This document shows, piece after piece, positions 10,880-22,509 of a stretch of DNA of 64,000 nt; the stretch's first letter is position 1; every line of letters begins with the position of its first letter. The notes under the pieces were generated by a model. The model saw nothing but the letters and a program-made list of their open reading frames with translations, made no database searches and had not been told where the DNA came from. This DNA comes from Harmonia axyridis (taxonomy: Eukaryota > Arthropoda > Insecta > Coleoptera > Coccinellidae), in NCBI RefSeq assembly GCF_914767665.1, contig NC_059501.1, positions 2,172,501-2,236,500 on the forward strand. Direction: 5' to 3'. A program made the translations under genes and the position numbers.

Positions 10880-12255
10880 ATTCTTCCCCAACTGCGACCA
10901 ATTTGATCTTTTATCCAAAACCCTACCTATTCATACAAACCCAGGAAGGCCGTCGATGCTGTTAATGAAACCAACGACATCCTTCGCTATCACTTCATGA
11001 GTATCCAGAACTTACTCTACCATGTGAGTGGTTCTTAGCCCAGTCAGTCCCAAACATTTGTACACTATGTGTTCGGTTGTATTTACCTCCTTTCCTCAGA
11101 CTTGCAGATTTCATCTGCTGACTTGTCCATGCGGTACATAAGGTATTTGCACCGAGAGTGTCCTGTCAGCGATCCCACCATTCAGCTCAGCCTGTGGTAT
11201 CTTCAGGAGCTTTCTGGTATAGGTCGGTGAAAGCACCACAAATTTCTTTGCCTTAACAAGACCCGGAGTGTTTCTCTAGAGTCATATGGCACATATAAGT
11301 ATATATCACAAGGTAACAAATGGAATGTAGGCAGTGAACAATGGTATAAGTGAAAATCAAAAATTGTCTTTGATAACGCTCAACCGTTCACTCTCACACA
11401 CTTAGAACGGAAAAGGCCATAATCCCGAACACGAACACATGCAACACGCACAAAAGATCGATTACGCTCTGTGGATCTTGCCAGAGGTAGCAAGAAATAA
11501 AATGCTAATCCCATGCTCTGCGACTGACATCTTTGTGGATGGACCATCCTCCTCGTAGAGTTGACATCACGAGGTCCCTTCTAATTTTCGTGGTGTCTAT
11601 TGAGAGGGCTTGCAGAAGGGCACTGTTTTCTCGGAACCAGAACCCCCTTGCTCCGATGATGAAGGGTAGGACTCGGATGCTCCTGCCAAGATTCCTTACA
11701 GCCACCACCTCCAACAGCTCTGGCTGATCATATGATCAGCGACATATGTCGCTCTCTTCAGATGATATGTTTCAGAGAGCGACCTAGGGGCTTCCCATGA
11801 CACCCCCACATCTGCAACTATCACATCCGTACCCTTAGTGCAGACCATATCGGGCTTGTTGAGCCTGCCTCTGGTGTCCCTGATGTGAGGCTCCTTATAT
11901 TGGTCTTTTGCAAGCCCACAGAAGGCCTAAGGAACAACAGGTGTTAACCTTGATGCCCTTAATGCAAGTTCATCGGCCTTTTCATTTCCTTCAATACCAC
12001 AATGCCCTGGTACCCATAGTATAGTTACTTTTTTTTCTCTAGCCTATTGTTTTATGGTATTATGGCCCTCCCATGTCAGTAGAGATCCCTGGCTATTTGA
12101 TTCCAATGATCTTAGCGTGGCCTGGCTGTCCGTAGTGATGTAAATACACGCCTCTTCGAGATTTCTTTTGAGACAGTCTTGAACTCAAGTATAGACAGCT
12201 AGTGTCCCGGTTTGCAGGATAGAGGTCTCACTAATTCTATTGTAAGGAACATTGT
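10880..12255 (-). pseudogene. Non-LTR retrotransposon 3' half (family B), split by an insertion
   Basis: Read on the minus strand, 12255-11895 encodes an RNase H region: ETSILQTGTLAVYT, then YITTDSQATLRSLESNS, then WVPGHCGIEGNEKADELA. The element resumes at about 11290 with the downstream segment AKKFVVLSPTYTRKLLKIPQ, and finishes with a zinc-knuckle-like KEVNTTEHIVYKC. The related copy at 28105-28570 has these parts nearly continuous, which shows that 11300-11895 is an insertion. Internal stops make it inactive. The 3' tail (aactgcgaccaatttgatc near 10892) recurs at 19765 and 27436. Confidence 0.82.
11300..11895 (-). pseudogene. R2/NeSL-like retrotransposon C-terminal fragment nested in family B
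   Basis: The minus strand reads EPHIRDTRGRLNKPDMVC, then KGTDVIVADVGVSWEAPRSL, then VRNLGRSIRVLPFIIGARG and LRGGWSIHKDVSRRAW before a stop. PD followed by Asp after 12 residues fits the PD-X12-D core of the restriction-like endonuclease found at the C terminus of R2-type non-LTR elements. The last motif resembles the usual end of such proteins. It is a 5'-truncated insertion: only this end survives, and a frame break lies near 11720. The family assignment rests on remembered motifs. Confidence 0.6.
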
Positions 12256-13464
12256 TCAAAATTTTATGTCCATCGTGATGTTGAATCATAGAAAATTCAA
12301 GAATATCGAAAAAAAAATTACCTAATTATTCGTGATTTCGAAACCAATGGAGTAAAGAGATACATGACTAAATCCTGAATAGTTGGTGGGAGAGCCGAGA
12401 GTAAAAAATTTCACATATAGCAACAACCTCACCACTTCTAGAAGCGGTGCACGTCCAACTGGTCCACAACACTTACACCTGAGGACAACTGGTCCAACCC
12501 TTTTTTTTTTTAAACGCACGATCTACTACGGAATCATGCGTATCTCTCCAGTCAGTTAGTCGGTTCCGCATAGGAATCCTTCCACGTTGTACATAAATTA
12601 CCGGAACGTTTACCCTTTACCTCACGTTCACTCCGTAATGAAGCGCAATAATTTATCATTGGCTGACGCTTGCGAGGCAAGGGGAATTGGCGGAATTCGT
12701 TAGGCGCTTTTCAATTCTTCCAAATTGGGGTCCTATCTATCGACACAACGGAGAAAATTTGCATATTCGGCTGTTATTGAATTCATGTGGAAATTTTCAA
12801 CGTACTTCATATGGAGGAGATTTTGAATTTTGACAAATTTTCTGTCTAAACAAAATGGAGATAAGCTCAAATTCCTCAAATTTGATAGGGCTCCATCAGA
12901 TATTTTAGATTGTATCTGATGCAAATAATGGATTTGTAACTTGGACATACTAGAATAAACGATGAGACTACAAGAAAGATGATAAAAATAATATGTATAA
13001 CAGATACATGGAGATAACGTCTACTTCCGTTAGTCTATTCGAAAGAATATTCTTCAATGACATGGAAATAATAATATCTGAGATAATACTCACGTAAATC
13101 TACAAAATATTTGCATTACAACTTAGTTCCGAAAGGAGAAAAGATCTTAACTTTTGTGTTTACGTTTATGTTTCTATAACACCAGGTTAGTTCCTAATTC
13201 CAAGTCGATTTGCTCATATTTGAAATTCAAAGCAGAGTGATTAGGTTAACTCAATGTTTTCGAAATTTTGGAATGCTCTATCGGCAGCTGGTACAAAAAG
13301 GACGACGAAACGATGACATGAATCAAGAGCTTCTATCATCAAGAGCTGTTACTGTTACTATCATTTATGATAGAGGACCCCAAGATAAAAACCAAATTTC
13401 TGATACTCTATTAACCACATATAACAACCATTTGAATAAAGAAAAACTATCGATCCACTTTGTT
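12256..13464. other. Unassigned, mostly AT-rich stretch
   Basis: No gene, transposon end or tandem repeat recognised. Small open frames on both strands have no domain. Confidence 0.35.
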
Positions 13465-13600
13465 TATTTTAGTTCTAGTCGAGTCAGCAATAACCATGTG
13501 AGAAAAGATCAGCCGAATATGGGGTACCACAAGGAACCGTACTAGGACCAATTCTGTTTAGTTTTACATGAACAGCTTGCAGTTCATGAGGATGAGATGA
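13465..13600 (+). pseudogene. Reverse transcriptase fragment of a non-LTR element
   Basis: The translation AEYGVPQGTVLGPILF (13511-13560) is the conserved reverse transcriptase block 4 motif of Jockey/RTE-type elements. It is followed by a decayed YMNSL that corresponds to the usual YINDL. An open frame of 111 codons (13210-13545) runs through it in the wrong frame. Too little is left to assign a clade. Confidence 0.7.
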
Positions 13601-14871
13601 ACACACTTTGATTTGCTTATTGTAAATGAATAATACTTGATTGATGCCATTGGCGTACGGTTTAACAAGTTGATTGAACTACATGATTCTGATATCCTTT
13701 AGGGGTTGCAGCCTGGCAATATGTCGTCGTGCACTGTATTGCAGCTGTGTGTCTTTCGATGGAATAAGCTGCAACTGTGCAGTACCCTTCTCTCAGGTAA
13801 GATCAATTTCTCTTTGAGTCTGTATAGCATTGGAATACAAGGATTTCCTTCGGTAGGATAAGACCAAACTATCACGATCGTTTGAGATTACTGAATCTGC
13901 GTGGTGAGACCACCTTGAATCATAGGAAACTATGATGCCCAGAGCATTACAGTTGGCAACGGGAGACAAGCGGTGATCATCGACTACATACTGAGAATAA
14001 GGGTTTATTCTACCTTGAGGTTAGTTCCCTTCATTTTTTATGTTTCATGTTTTATGTTTAGTTTCTATGAACATTCTAATTCTTGAAGCACCATCGATCA
14101 ATCCTGTATGTCTCTGTTACTTCCTCTCGAACCTCTAAGATCCGAATCCTATTGTAACTACAGGTCCCCTTTCCTTCTCAGATATTTACACACCCAGAAA
14201 TTTCATTAGCAGAGTCCGACTCGACCGCACCAACCCACAGTATCGTCGAATTTCAGGGTAGGTCGTACAATATTTACCGGACTTATATTATATTCAAGAT
14301 TCGAGCCGGTTTTCGGAGGCGCGCTGCAGCCTTCCCCGGCTGCCCCGAGAACGGAAGAGGGCATTAAGTTAATCTTGGGGAGTTTCTCCGTATAAGCGAC
14401 CGCGAAATTTTAATATGCATTGGCTCTTTCGGGCCGCTGCCAGGCTCGGCTAATCGGTATTTATTAAATTAAGAGACAAAGGGAGAGCTTTGTCGAGAGA
14501 GTGAGTGTATGCTGCTGCTGCTGCTACCACGGCCGGAGGGACGTCGAATCGAGGCGTTCGTTATTTTCGGGGATAAGCGTCGCGACGGTTTTGGAGAGAA
14601 GGACCGGGTATTAATTCCGGGACGTTCCCGAGGGATGGTGGGGAGAGGCTACTTTTGATCGGAGTAAGGGAGAGAGTCGTGGAAAAACACCGGATGTAGG
14701 GATGATAGCTCTTGGATCTGATTCGGCAGCTGTGGTTTATTCGAGTCATGGAGAAGGAGAGAGATGCAGGATTTGACAGAATATTGGATGTATCCAGAAT
14801 TATTCCTATTCTTTAGCAGGAAGGATATATGCAGTTCCCTAACTATCTGAGAATTGATACTACTAACTACA
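13601..14871. other. Unassigned stretch with a GC-rich island (14160-14680)
   Basis: No gene recognised. The island is CpG-rich and contains a short CTG repeat (about 14512-14526). A minus-strand 62-codon frame lies inside it without a domain. Confidence 0.4.
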
Positions 14872-16321
14872 TAGGCGTACCTACAACTCTGCTTTCGCCT
14901 TTTTTTCTTCAGAAATTTGAGACTTTATTCTAAATAACTGGTTATACGTTTATTATGCAAAGTATTATACATAGCTACTACTTTCTCTCATCATTCGAGC
15001 AGCGTACGAATCCCTCGTTGAAAAAATTGGTCATCTTTTGAAGAGATCCACGAATCGATCCAATTGTGAAGTGCTGATCAGCCAGGCCGTATGCCATTGA
15101 TCGAAACAAGTAATAGTCCGAGGGTGCAACGTCTGGGGAATACGGCGAATGGGGTAGGACTTCCCATTTTAAGGTTTCCAAGTATGTCTTGACCACTTTC
15201 TCGACATGGGATCGAGCATTATCATGCTGTAAAATCACTTTATCATGTCTCTCGTTGTATTACGGCTGTTTGTCTTTCAATGCTCGGCCCAAACGCATTA
15301 ATTGCGTTCGATAACGATCGCCTGTGATTGTTTCAGTCGGTTTCAACAACTCATAATACACTAATTCGAGCAGGTACCACCAAATACTGAGCATGACCTT
15401 GGAACCGTGAATATTCGGTTTGGTCGTGGACGTGGAAACATGGCCGGGATACACGATTTTTTCTGGACTTTGTAGTTTTTTGTATTCAATTTTTTTTGTT
15501 TTTCAATAAGAATATTTTTTTTCTGGTTGCTCTTGATTTTTTTATCTTTGTAATTTAATATGAGGCCTGAGCAGAGTACGGGTTACTGGAACTGTGAGAC
15601 TCAACAATAAATGGTTTTATTATTATTATTATACCCCCACGATTTTCTGCGCTTGGGATTATTGTGATGAACACATTTTTCATCTTCAGTCACAATGCGA
15701 TGCAGAATTCTCTTCCGTTTTCGCCTTGAAAGCAGCTGTTCACAAGCATACAAACGCCGTTCAACATCTCGCGGCTTCAACTCGTACGGCACCTAATTTC
15801 CTTGTTTCTGAATCTTGCCCATGACTTTCAGGCATTTTGAAATGACTTGTTGCATTACTTTCATTGATCCTACCTATTCTTGTTGCGTTTGATACTAGTC
15901 TTGATCAAGTAATGCCTCCAATTCTACATCTTCGAAAACCTTTCCTCTCCCACCGCCATGCTGGTCTTCGACGTCAAAATCACCATTCTTGAAACGTTGA
16001 AACCACTCTCGGCACGTTCTCACACCAGTAGCGGCCTCATCATAGGTATATGAGAGCTTTTGATGAGCCTCAGCCGCATTTATATTCATATTAAAGGAGA
16101 AAATGAAATCCTCCCGCAAATGACGAGAATTCGACTCGTAAGCTGACATGTTTGATCGAGAATAACTTTATGATGCAGACACAAATGGACTAATATTTCG
16201 ATGGCGTTATGTTTAAAGATACCTAAGCTTATTGTATGACATCTACGATCTATTTATTTTGACTACCACTTACTGCTACAGCCTCCTATTGCAAAACGGC
16301 AGAAGGAAAGTTGTACACCTA
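14872..16321 (-). mobile_element. Cecropia-like mariner (DD34D) G, near full length but interrupted
   Basis: TA-flanked termini are present: taggcgtacctacaactctg at the low end, and the complement of gaaagttgtacaccta at the high end. The minus strand encodes an N-terminal region with CREWFQRFKNGDFDVEDQHG (15895-16149), then EDEKCVHHNNPKRRKSW with the first Asp, then LQHDNARSH and YSPDVAPSDYYLFR, with 34 residues between the second and third Asp. The catalytic residues survive, but frameshifts split it into at least four frames. A roughly 180-bp foreign insertion sits at 15452-15633. Subfamily is judged from motif style. Confidence 0.88.
15452..15633. mobile_element. Short insertion ending in a TTA microsatellite within mariner G
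   Basis: Other mariner copies run straight from gccgggatat to cccacgattttctgcg; here about 180 bp intervene. The insert is T-rich and ends in tttattattattattat. This looks like a short retroposed fragment with a (TAA)n tail in minus orientation, as in the non-LTR tails at 19165-19198 and 27386-27402. Confidence 0.55.
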
Positions 16322-16544
16322 AAATCATTAACAAATGTTTTGTTCTAGTACAGCGTCCAGAGCCTACGATGAAGTATCATATAAGTTGACGAAATCCTAA
16401 ATGGACTAGTTTTCATTTTTTTGTTAAAGATCAATTCTAAAAATTTAAGTAAAATTAAACAAAAATGTGGAAGAATCATTGAAATATCTCTAGAAATGAA
16501 AAAGTTATGCGACTTTGAAGTTGCGCTTGGAAGAATAATTTCAT

Positions 16545-17139
16545 AATACGCAGCGTCTAGTGTGTGACGTCACGCCACTTACACGAGGCGACTGGTATTC
16601 GCAGAGTGCTTACGAATTCATTGGTGTACAATCACTTGTGCCGTTCGTGTCGTGTTTTGTTCGTTACACGATGGCTGAAATAAAAAAAATCCTACAAATA
16701 TTGTATTGTGACTATGTGTGCAAGCACGACAATTAAAAACCCCAATAAGTTATTTTTTCATGTACCAAATGACATGAATCAAAGGAAGAAGTGGTGTAAA
16801 TTAATGAGGCGTGACTTAATTGGATTGAAAACTACTTCATATGTGTGTGAAGCTCATTTAGATATAAGTACCTATCAGTACTAGCTGTCTATTGCTGATA
16901 ATAAAAATACTAAGGTGTAAGTTGGTTTGAAATAAGTTATTGAGTAAAAATAACTTTGTCCTTTCACGAAGCCTTCTTCCATTATGGTGACATAAAAACA
17001 AAACTCGAGTTAAAACTATACTGTACAACTACAAACGGCTTGAGAGCCTTGGCGCGGCTAAGTATCTAAACGTAATTTATGGTGTAGCGATCACAGGCAA
17101 GTGGCGTGACGTCACAGACGAGTCGGAGACCAAAGTATT
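16545..17139 (+). mobile_element. Inverted-repeat element carrying a THAP zinc-finger
   Basis: An 18-bp perfect inverted repeat, TGTGACGTCACGCCACTT, lies at 16563-16580 and, inverted, at 17099-17116. Weaker similarity extends outward to AATAC at both sides. The repeat contains the CRE-like palindrome TGACGTCA. The end closely resembles that of the palindromic element at 58795-59244. Between the repeats lies a THAP-domain reading frame. I infer a non-autonomous DNA transposon, perhaps P-element-like because THAP domains occur in that superfamily's transposases. A target-site duplication was not established. Confidence 0.6.
16671..16884 (+). pseudogene. THAP-domain reading frame with a one-base frameshift
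   Basis: A start codon at 16671 (MAEIKK) leads into an eight-A run, after which the frame must shift by one base. From 16693 the frame gives SYKYCIVTMC, then LFFHVPND, RKKWCKLMRRDL and YVCEAHLD, ending at TAG 16882-16884. This fits the THAP zinc-binding pattern: C-x4-C, a conserved Trp, then C-x2-H. THAP domains bind DNA and occur in P-type transposases and host transcription regulators. About 70 residues is the size of the isolated domain. No downstream catalytic region was recognised. Confidence 0.72.
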
Positions 17140-17855
17140 ATCAACATCACTCAACTATAGTCCTGAGCCCAATTTTAGAACCATCCCACCAACAAAAGCT
17201 AATTACTAAAAACAATCCATCTTCGCCCAATAAAAATGACAACTATCGACTTATTGTCAGTCCTAACACAATCTCATTCTCTTCCAAAACACTCCCTGAC
17301 CTCCTCCCCTACATACAGGCTTACGACGACGTCACTGTCGTCGACGGGGAATCCAACCCCCCACCCCCTGCGATAGATTGTTCACAGTTCATTTTATCAT
17401 TTCCGGAAGATACATTGTTATTTCGCAGAGCTCGACAGGGGGACGATTGGATTGCTTCCTGCGCCAGTCTCCCTCTGCCTAGTCTTTCTCCCCATGTGTC
17501 TGACTGTGTGTGTGTGTGTGTGCCCAAATGCTTTGCCGTTATTGAAATTCGGGAAAAGTATTGTCAAGGCCGCGCCGCTGGAGACTGCGGAACCCCCTCC
17601 GCGCGTCCCGGAAGACACGACGACAGGGAGATGAGTTTGAACTTTAGACTTAGATCCGGGATTGGGAACAGGGATGGGATGGAGGGATTGCGTGTGTCCG
17701 GGAGACTGGAAGGTGGGATAATCCGGAGATTTTGGAATGGGGTCTCGGGGGATGATAAGTGATGTGTGAATATTGGGAGGATTTGGGGTTGTAGTACAAT
17801 TATGTGATGTGATGAGATTGTATTTATATTTTAGTGTGTATCTTATTTTGATATA
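17140..17855. other. Unassigned CpG-rich stretch with a 218-codon open frame
   Basis: The longest uninterrupted frame in the window (plus strand, 17106-17762) crosses this island. The translation has low-complexity Pro/Ser and Arg/Gly stretches and a GT microsatellite near 17505-17521, with no recognised domain. Antisense frames of 60-68 codons overlap. I regard it as chance openness in GC-rich DNA, not a gene. Confidence 0.4.
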
Positions 17856-18725
17856 TAACGGGTGTTTTTTTTTCGAAGAATATAACTTTAAGTTGGCATT
17901 ACTGTTTGGTTTGGCAATTCATCATGATAGACTCACGCCTGAACAACGCTTGCAGATAGTACAATTTTATTTCGAAAATAATGGTTCTGTGCGGAATACG
18001 TATCGCGCACTACGTCCATTTTATTTTGTTTAGCGATGAAGCGCACTTCAGGTTGAATGGCTACGTCAACAAACAAAACTGCCGCATTTGGAGTGAAGCT
18101 AATCCTCGAGTGTGAGTCGAAACACCGTTACATCTAGAAAAACTGACTGTTTGGTGCGCTTTATGGGCTGGTGGAATCATTGGTCCGTACTTCTTCAAAA
18201 ACGATGATGGCCAGAACGTTACAGTCAATGGTGATCGGTATAGAGCCATGATTACTAGCTTTTGCATTCGTGAATTGAACAACCATGATGTCCAGGAGCT
18301 GTGGTTCCAGCTCGTGCCACAATCGATTTATTGAAAGACACGTTTGGTGTCCGCCTAATTTCACGTTTTGGACCTACGAATTGGCCTCCAAGATCTTGTG
18401 ATTTAACACCGCTAGACTACTTACTGTGAGGCTATGTAAAGTCATTGGTCTATGCGGATAAGCCACAAACCCTTGACCATTTGGAAGACAACATTCGCCG
18501 TGTTATTACCGATATACGGCCACAAATGTTGGAAAAAGTCATCGAATCTGGACGTCCAGATTGGACTACATCCGAGCCAGCCGTGGCGGTCATATGCCAG
18601 AAATCATATTAAAAATGTAATGCCATAAGATTATCTTACGGATAAATAAAATTCATGTCAATCGAATAATCCATCGTTGTTTTATTGCAATTTAATGTTC
18701 TATAGCTCTGAAAAAACACACTTTA
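17856..18725 (+). mobile_element. DD41D Tc1/mariner element B, internally deleted
   Basis: TA at 17856-17857 and 18724-18725 bracket the family's inverted repeats. The start is readable as RLTPEQRLQIVQFYFENN and ends in YRALRPFYFV plus stop at the shared internal-deletion junction near 18020. Downstream remnants include FSDEAHF and DLTPLDYL. Private losses are about 50 bp after the left repeat and 28 bp covering the QQDGATCHT motif, so the second catalytic Asp is gone. Confidence 0.92.
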
Positions 18726-19198
18726 TTAAGTATTGTTACGACAATTTCGGTTGGACACAGACATTATGTCTAATTCCTTTTTATCGCCACAATATCCTCA
18801 ATTTCAAAAGAGTTTATATTGAAAGAGAAGAATTAATGAGAACTATTAATAATATAGGAGATTATAAATCGACTCAAGTTCAAAATTGCAAGTGTTATAC
18901 TTTCTTTCATCAACAATGGAACGGCCTACCCAGTGAAATTGTAGAAGCAGTATCAGTCAATGCGTTCAAGAATAAATTTGACACCTGGAAAAGTAATTGA
19001 AGTGTGTACATTGTTAGGTTTTTGGTTGTTGATAATATCATTTTTGTAGCTTTTTGTAAATTTCACTTATCTCTGTTTTTTTTCTCTTTCTCTACAGTTG
19101 TATTATGGATAATTTTCAGTTAGAATTTATAGGTTTAATGTACCTCAACTCTGTAATTTTGTTTAATAATAATAAAATAATAATAATAATAATGATAA
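18726..19198 (+). pseudogene. 3' end of a non-LTR retrotransposon with a (TAA)n tail
   Basis: The open frame 18677-19000 includes FFHQQWNGLPSEIVEAVSVN followed by AFKNKFDTWKSN and a stop. This is the standard C-terminal end of CR1/Jockey-like ORF2 proteins (WNxLPxxVVxAxSVNxFKNxxD). A roughly 200-bp 3' region ends in a TAA/AAT microsatellite at 19165-19198. Its left end abuts the DD41D element exactly, so it is 5'-truncated or was cut by that insertion. Confidence 0.78.
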
Positions 19199-19695
19199 CA
19201 TTATCCTTTGGCGACGATAATAAACCAAGACTTCTTCTTGGCACGTCCATAATCAATGAATCCCCGATTCTCTTCCTCCTCCACCTGCCTCCCTGCCCCC
19301 TCTGGAACCTTTTTTTTCCTTCCGCAGCCGTCGATATCCGATATTCCCCCCCCCCCTCTCTGCGATACGCCAAACGGCGTTCTATCGCAAAACGGCATAA
19401 TTCGCAATTTATAAGTCGGTCCCCGTTAATTCGATAGGCGTTCGGTGTATGAAATGCGAACGTGACGTCGGGCCTCGACTTTTATCTCCGGCAATTTATC
19501 CGTTCCGCCACCCGGCGATCCCCCCCCCTCTCCTCCGTGACACGGTCCCCAGACGACGCGCGAAAACCGATCGGAAAACGCGAAATGGCAACAAGGCTCT
19601 CTCTCGTGGAAATTGCCAATCGACGGTTCGGCCGAAATCCCGGGGGTCTCAATGCGATTCGGCGCGATCTGACACCTAAAGGAGTAGACGTGGAC
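19199..19695. other. GC-rich island, no gene
   Basis: CpG-dense sequence with C runs near 19347 and 19520. Overlapping frames on both strands (up to 105 codons) show no domain. Confidence 0.4.
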
Positions 19696-19800
19696 TGATT
19701 ATTATTAATTATTATTATTATTATTTGAACTGGGGCCGTTGTGGCTCGGTAAGCCTTCCGGGAACTGCGACCATGTTGCAACGACTTTGCACGATTCAAT
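19696..19800 (-). repeat. Retrotransposon 3' tail with a (TTA)n microsatellite
   Basis: A TTA/ATT run at about 19697-19727 is followed by ggccgttgtggctcggtaag and aactgcgacc. The last block recurs after a TTA run at 27386-27445 and in the family B 3' end at 10892. This is the A/T-rich tail of family B in minus orientation. Confidence 0.6.
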
Positions 19801-19959
19801 TCATGTTACGCTACTGGAATTTTCAAAGACGCGTTAATTTGTCAATTCATCATATGCCATTGGATGGGATGCGAATGCGCGTATCTAGAGAAGGAAACAG
19901 AGAGAATTTTCTGAAAGAATTTTCAATAATTATCGAGACTTCAGGAAAGATACTTAACT

Positions 19960-21004
19960 TGTTAACTCTTCATTTGTATCTGGTTTTAATTTTCTGCTTT
20001 AATATTAAGAAATCTGCGGCTGAGGCTCATCGAGTGCTCTCAAATACATATGGTGAGGTCGCTATTACTGAGAGTGGTATCAACGCTTTAAGAACGGTGA
20101 TTTTGACGTCGAAGACCAGCATGGCGGTGGAAGAGGGAAGGTTTTCTAAGATGCAGAATTGAAGGCATAACTTGATCAGGACTCGTGTCAAACGCAACAA
20201 GAATTGGCCAGGATCATTGGAAGTAGCGCAACAAGCCATTTAAAAACGTCTGAAAGTCATGGAAATTATTCAGAAACAAGGACATTGGGTGCCGTACGAA
20301 TTGAAGCAGATAGATGTTGAACGGCGTTTGTTTGCTTGTGAACAGAGATAGAAGGGATTTATGCATCGCATGGTTCATGGAGGCGATAAATGAGTTCTTC
20401 AAGATAATCCCAAGCGTAGAAAATCATGAGGATATCCCGGTCATGCTTCCACGTCGACGGCCGAACCGAATATTCATGGTTCCAAGGTCATGATCAGTGT
20501 TTGGTGGGACCTGCTCGGAGTAGTGTATTCTGACTTGTTAAAACCTACTGAATCACTCACAGGCGATTGTTATTCAGAGCAATTAATGCGTTTGAGCCGA
20601 GCATTTTAAGAAAACGGCCGCAATACAACGAGAGGTATGATGAAGTGGAGTCGAAGGTTGCGAAAATGGTCAAGACATACTTGAAAACGTTGAAATTGAA
20701 AGTTCTACCCCAGCCGCCATATTCTCCTGACGTTGCTCCCTTGGACTATCACTTGTTTCGGTCTGGCAAACGGTCTGGCTGACCAGCACTTCCGGTATCA
20801 TGAAGAAATAAATAATTGATCGATTCGTGGATCGCTGCAAAAGATGACCAGTTTTTTCAACGCAGGATTCGTACGATGCCCGGAAGATGGGAGAAAGTAG
20901 TGGCTAGCAATCGACAGTACTTTGAGTCATAAATGTATAATCAGTTTTTTACAATTAAGCCATGAATTTCGGAAAAAACGGTGGAAGCAAAGTTATACGC
21001 CTAT
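19960..21004 (+). mobile_element. Cecropia-like mariner (DD34D) H, 5' end missing
   Basis: Similarity to the other copies begins near cttcatttg (19967) and runs to the terminal repeat gtggaagcaaagttatacgc (20981-21000). Recognisable parts are the N-terminal SAAEAHRVLSNTYGE, MAVEEGR in another frame, and YSPDVAPLDYHLFR with the third Asp kept. The GDEKW motif has decayed to GGDK-stop, and several frames are needed. No left inverted repeat is found. Confidence 0.85.
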
Positions 21005-21324
21005 GTAGAATAATCAAATTATAACATAGTAGATTAGATTAGATGGATCTTCATTTGTGATGAAAATTACAAATGGTGTCGACAGTAATAAATATAAAAT
21101 ATCACAGTGGTAACAATATACAAACAAACATAATAAACCATAAAAACAATCACTAGGTATCACATTTCCTTTCTTAGCAAGAACTCTTCTATGGAATATA
21201 TAGTTTCATCCAAAAGCAACCTTTTGACTTCTCTCTTGAAGTTCATAGTAGCATTAATGATGTGTTAAAAGAAGCTATTCACGTCGCGAATTATCTGATA
21301 AATCGACATCACAATTTAATACAA
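21005..21324. other. Unassigned AT-rich stretch
   Basis: No gene or transposon signal seen. Confidence 0.3.
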
Positions 21325-21760
21325 TCGCATAAGTATTATTTTTAACTATAGGATTTAAAAAGCTTGCGCTCATGATTGCGGCATGATATCAAATGAAAAT
21401 CGAGACAAGCGTTTTTATAGAATCGATCAAGTAGGAATGGAAAAACTATACAAGTATTCACACTACCACAAAATTGTCGCACATTCGTGACCGTAAAGTA
21501 GTTGGTAGTTACGACAATTCAACCACTATTTTGTTGATACCATCGCATAAGTATTATTTCCAACCATAGGGTTTAAAAAGCTTGCACTCATGATTGAGGC
21601 ATGACACCAAATGAAAATCTAACAAGCGTTTTCATAGAGTCGTCCAAGTAGGATTGGAAGAACTATACATGTATTCACACTACCACAGAATTGTCGCACA
21701 TTTGTGGTCGGAAAGTGGTTGGTACCGACAACTCAACCACTATTTTGTGGTGGCGCTTCA
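21325..21760 (+). repeat. Tandem duplication of a 218-bp unit
   Basis: Two head-to-tail units start at 21325 and 21543 (both tcgcataagtattattt). Both contain aaaaagcttgc, the block cactaccaca(a/g)aattgtcgc and a terminal caaccactattttg. They differ at scattered positions (about 10% by eye), so the duplication is not recent. Confidence 0.85.
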
Positions 21761-22429
21761 GTTGAAAAGTGGTAACTACGAGTTAAGCCTAAGCAATTTC
21801 ATAAACGTCACATTCGGCAAAAAATACGGCCGTCCGCATTCCGTGCATCAACCGGACCGCAATTTCGTCCGACGTAACGTCGCAAAGAATCCCCGGCCTA
21901 ATCCGTCGCGACGCTGATGGATCGAGTGGAGAAACGGCGCGGCAGGAATTAATTTTTAGCCCGGCGACAATAAAAATCCGACCACTATATATTTACGGGC
22001 CAGTACGGCGTCCGCGGAATCCCGTTTGATGAATTGTTTACAGCCGATTTTATTATTTTAAAATCCCCTTTATTTTACCGTCGTACAATCTCCCGAAGAT
22101 ACGGCCACTCACAATGTAATAGTCGGGTTTTACGTTTTGAGGATTCGCGGCAGGCACGGTTCGAGGGAAAATGCAACAGGAAAAAGAGAACTCTTCGAAG
22201 ATATCATTTGACAAGTTTCTAATCATCAAGAGGTTGCTTTCGGAAACTTTTGTTTCTAGCTAATACGGTATCGAGATGGAATTTGGTGTTGAGACTTTTG
22301 CAACCATTCGCTAGTTAGGAGACAGCAGTAATTCAGGTCTCGGAAAACTATGCCAAAGCAATTAGTAGTATTATTTCAGTTACAATTCATAGACCAAACC
22401 CATGTAAATCCTTATGGGAGAAATCTGAG
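21761..22429. other. GC-rich island (21820-22200) and flank
   Basis: CpG-rich sequence such as cgtaacgtcgcaaag, with frames of 87 and 62 codons and no domain. Nothing else recognised to 22429. Confidence 0.35.
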
Positions 22430-22509
22430 GTCGATTTGGTACATTTTTTTAACGTATTCAAGTCATGTTTAAGGTTAGCTGATTCATCTTTATTGTGTGA
22501 AAATATTGC

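Noticed and set aside
14978..15454. Mariner frames as functional transposase genes
   Set aside because: Each mariner copy needs several reading frames and has stops or deletions; none encodes a complete transposase.
17106..17762. Longest open frame in the window (218 codons, plus strand)
   Set aside because: It lies in a GC-rich island, is low in complexity, includes a GT microsatellite, overlaps antisense frames and shows no recognised domain or splice context.
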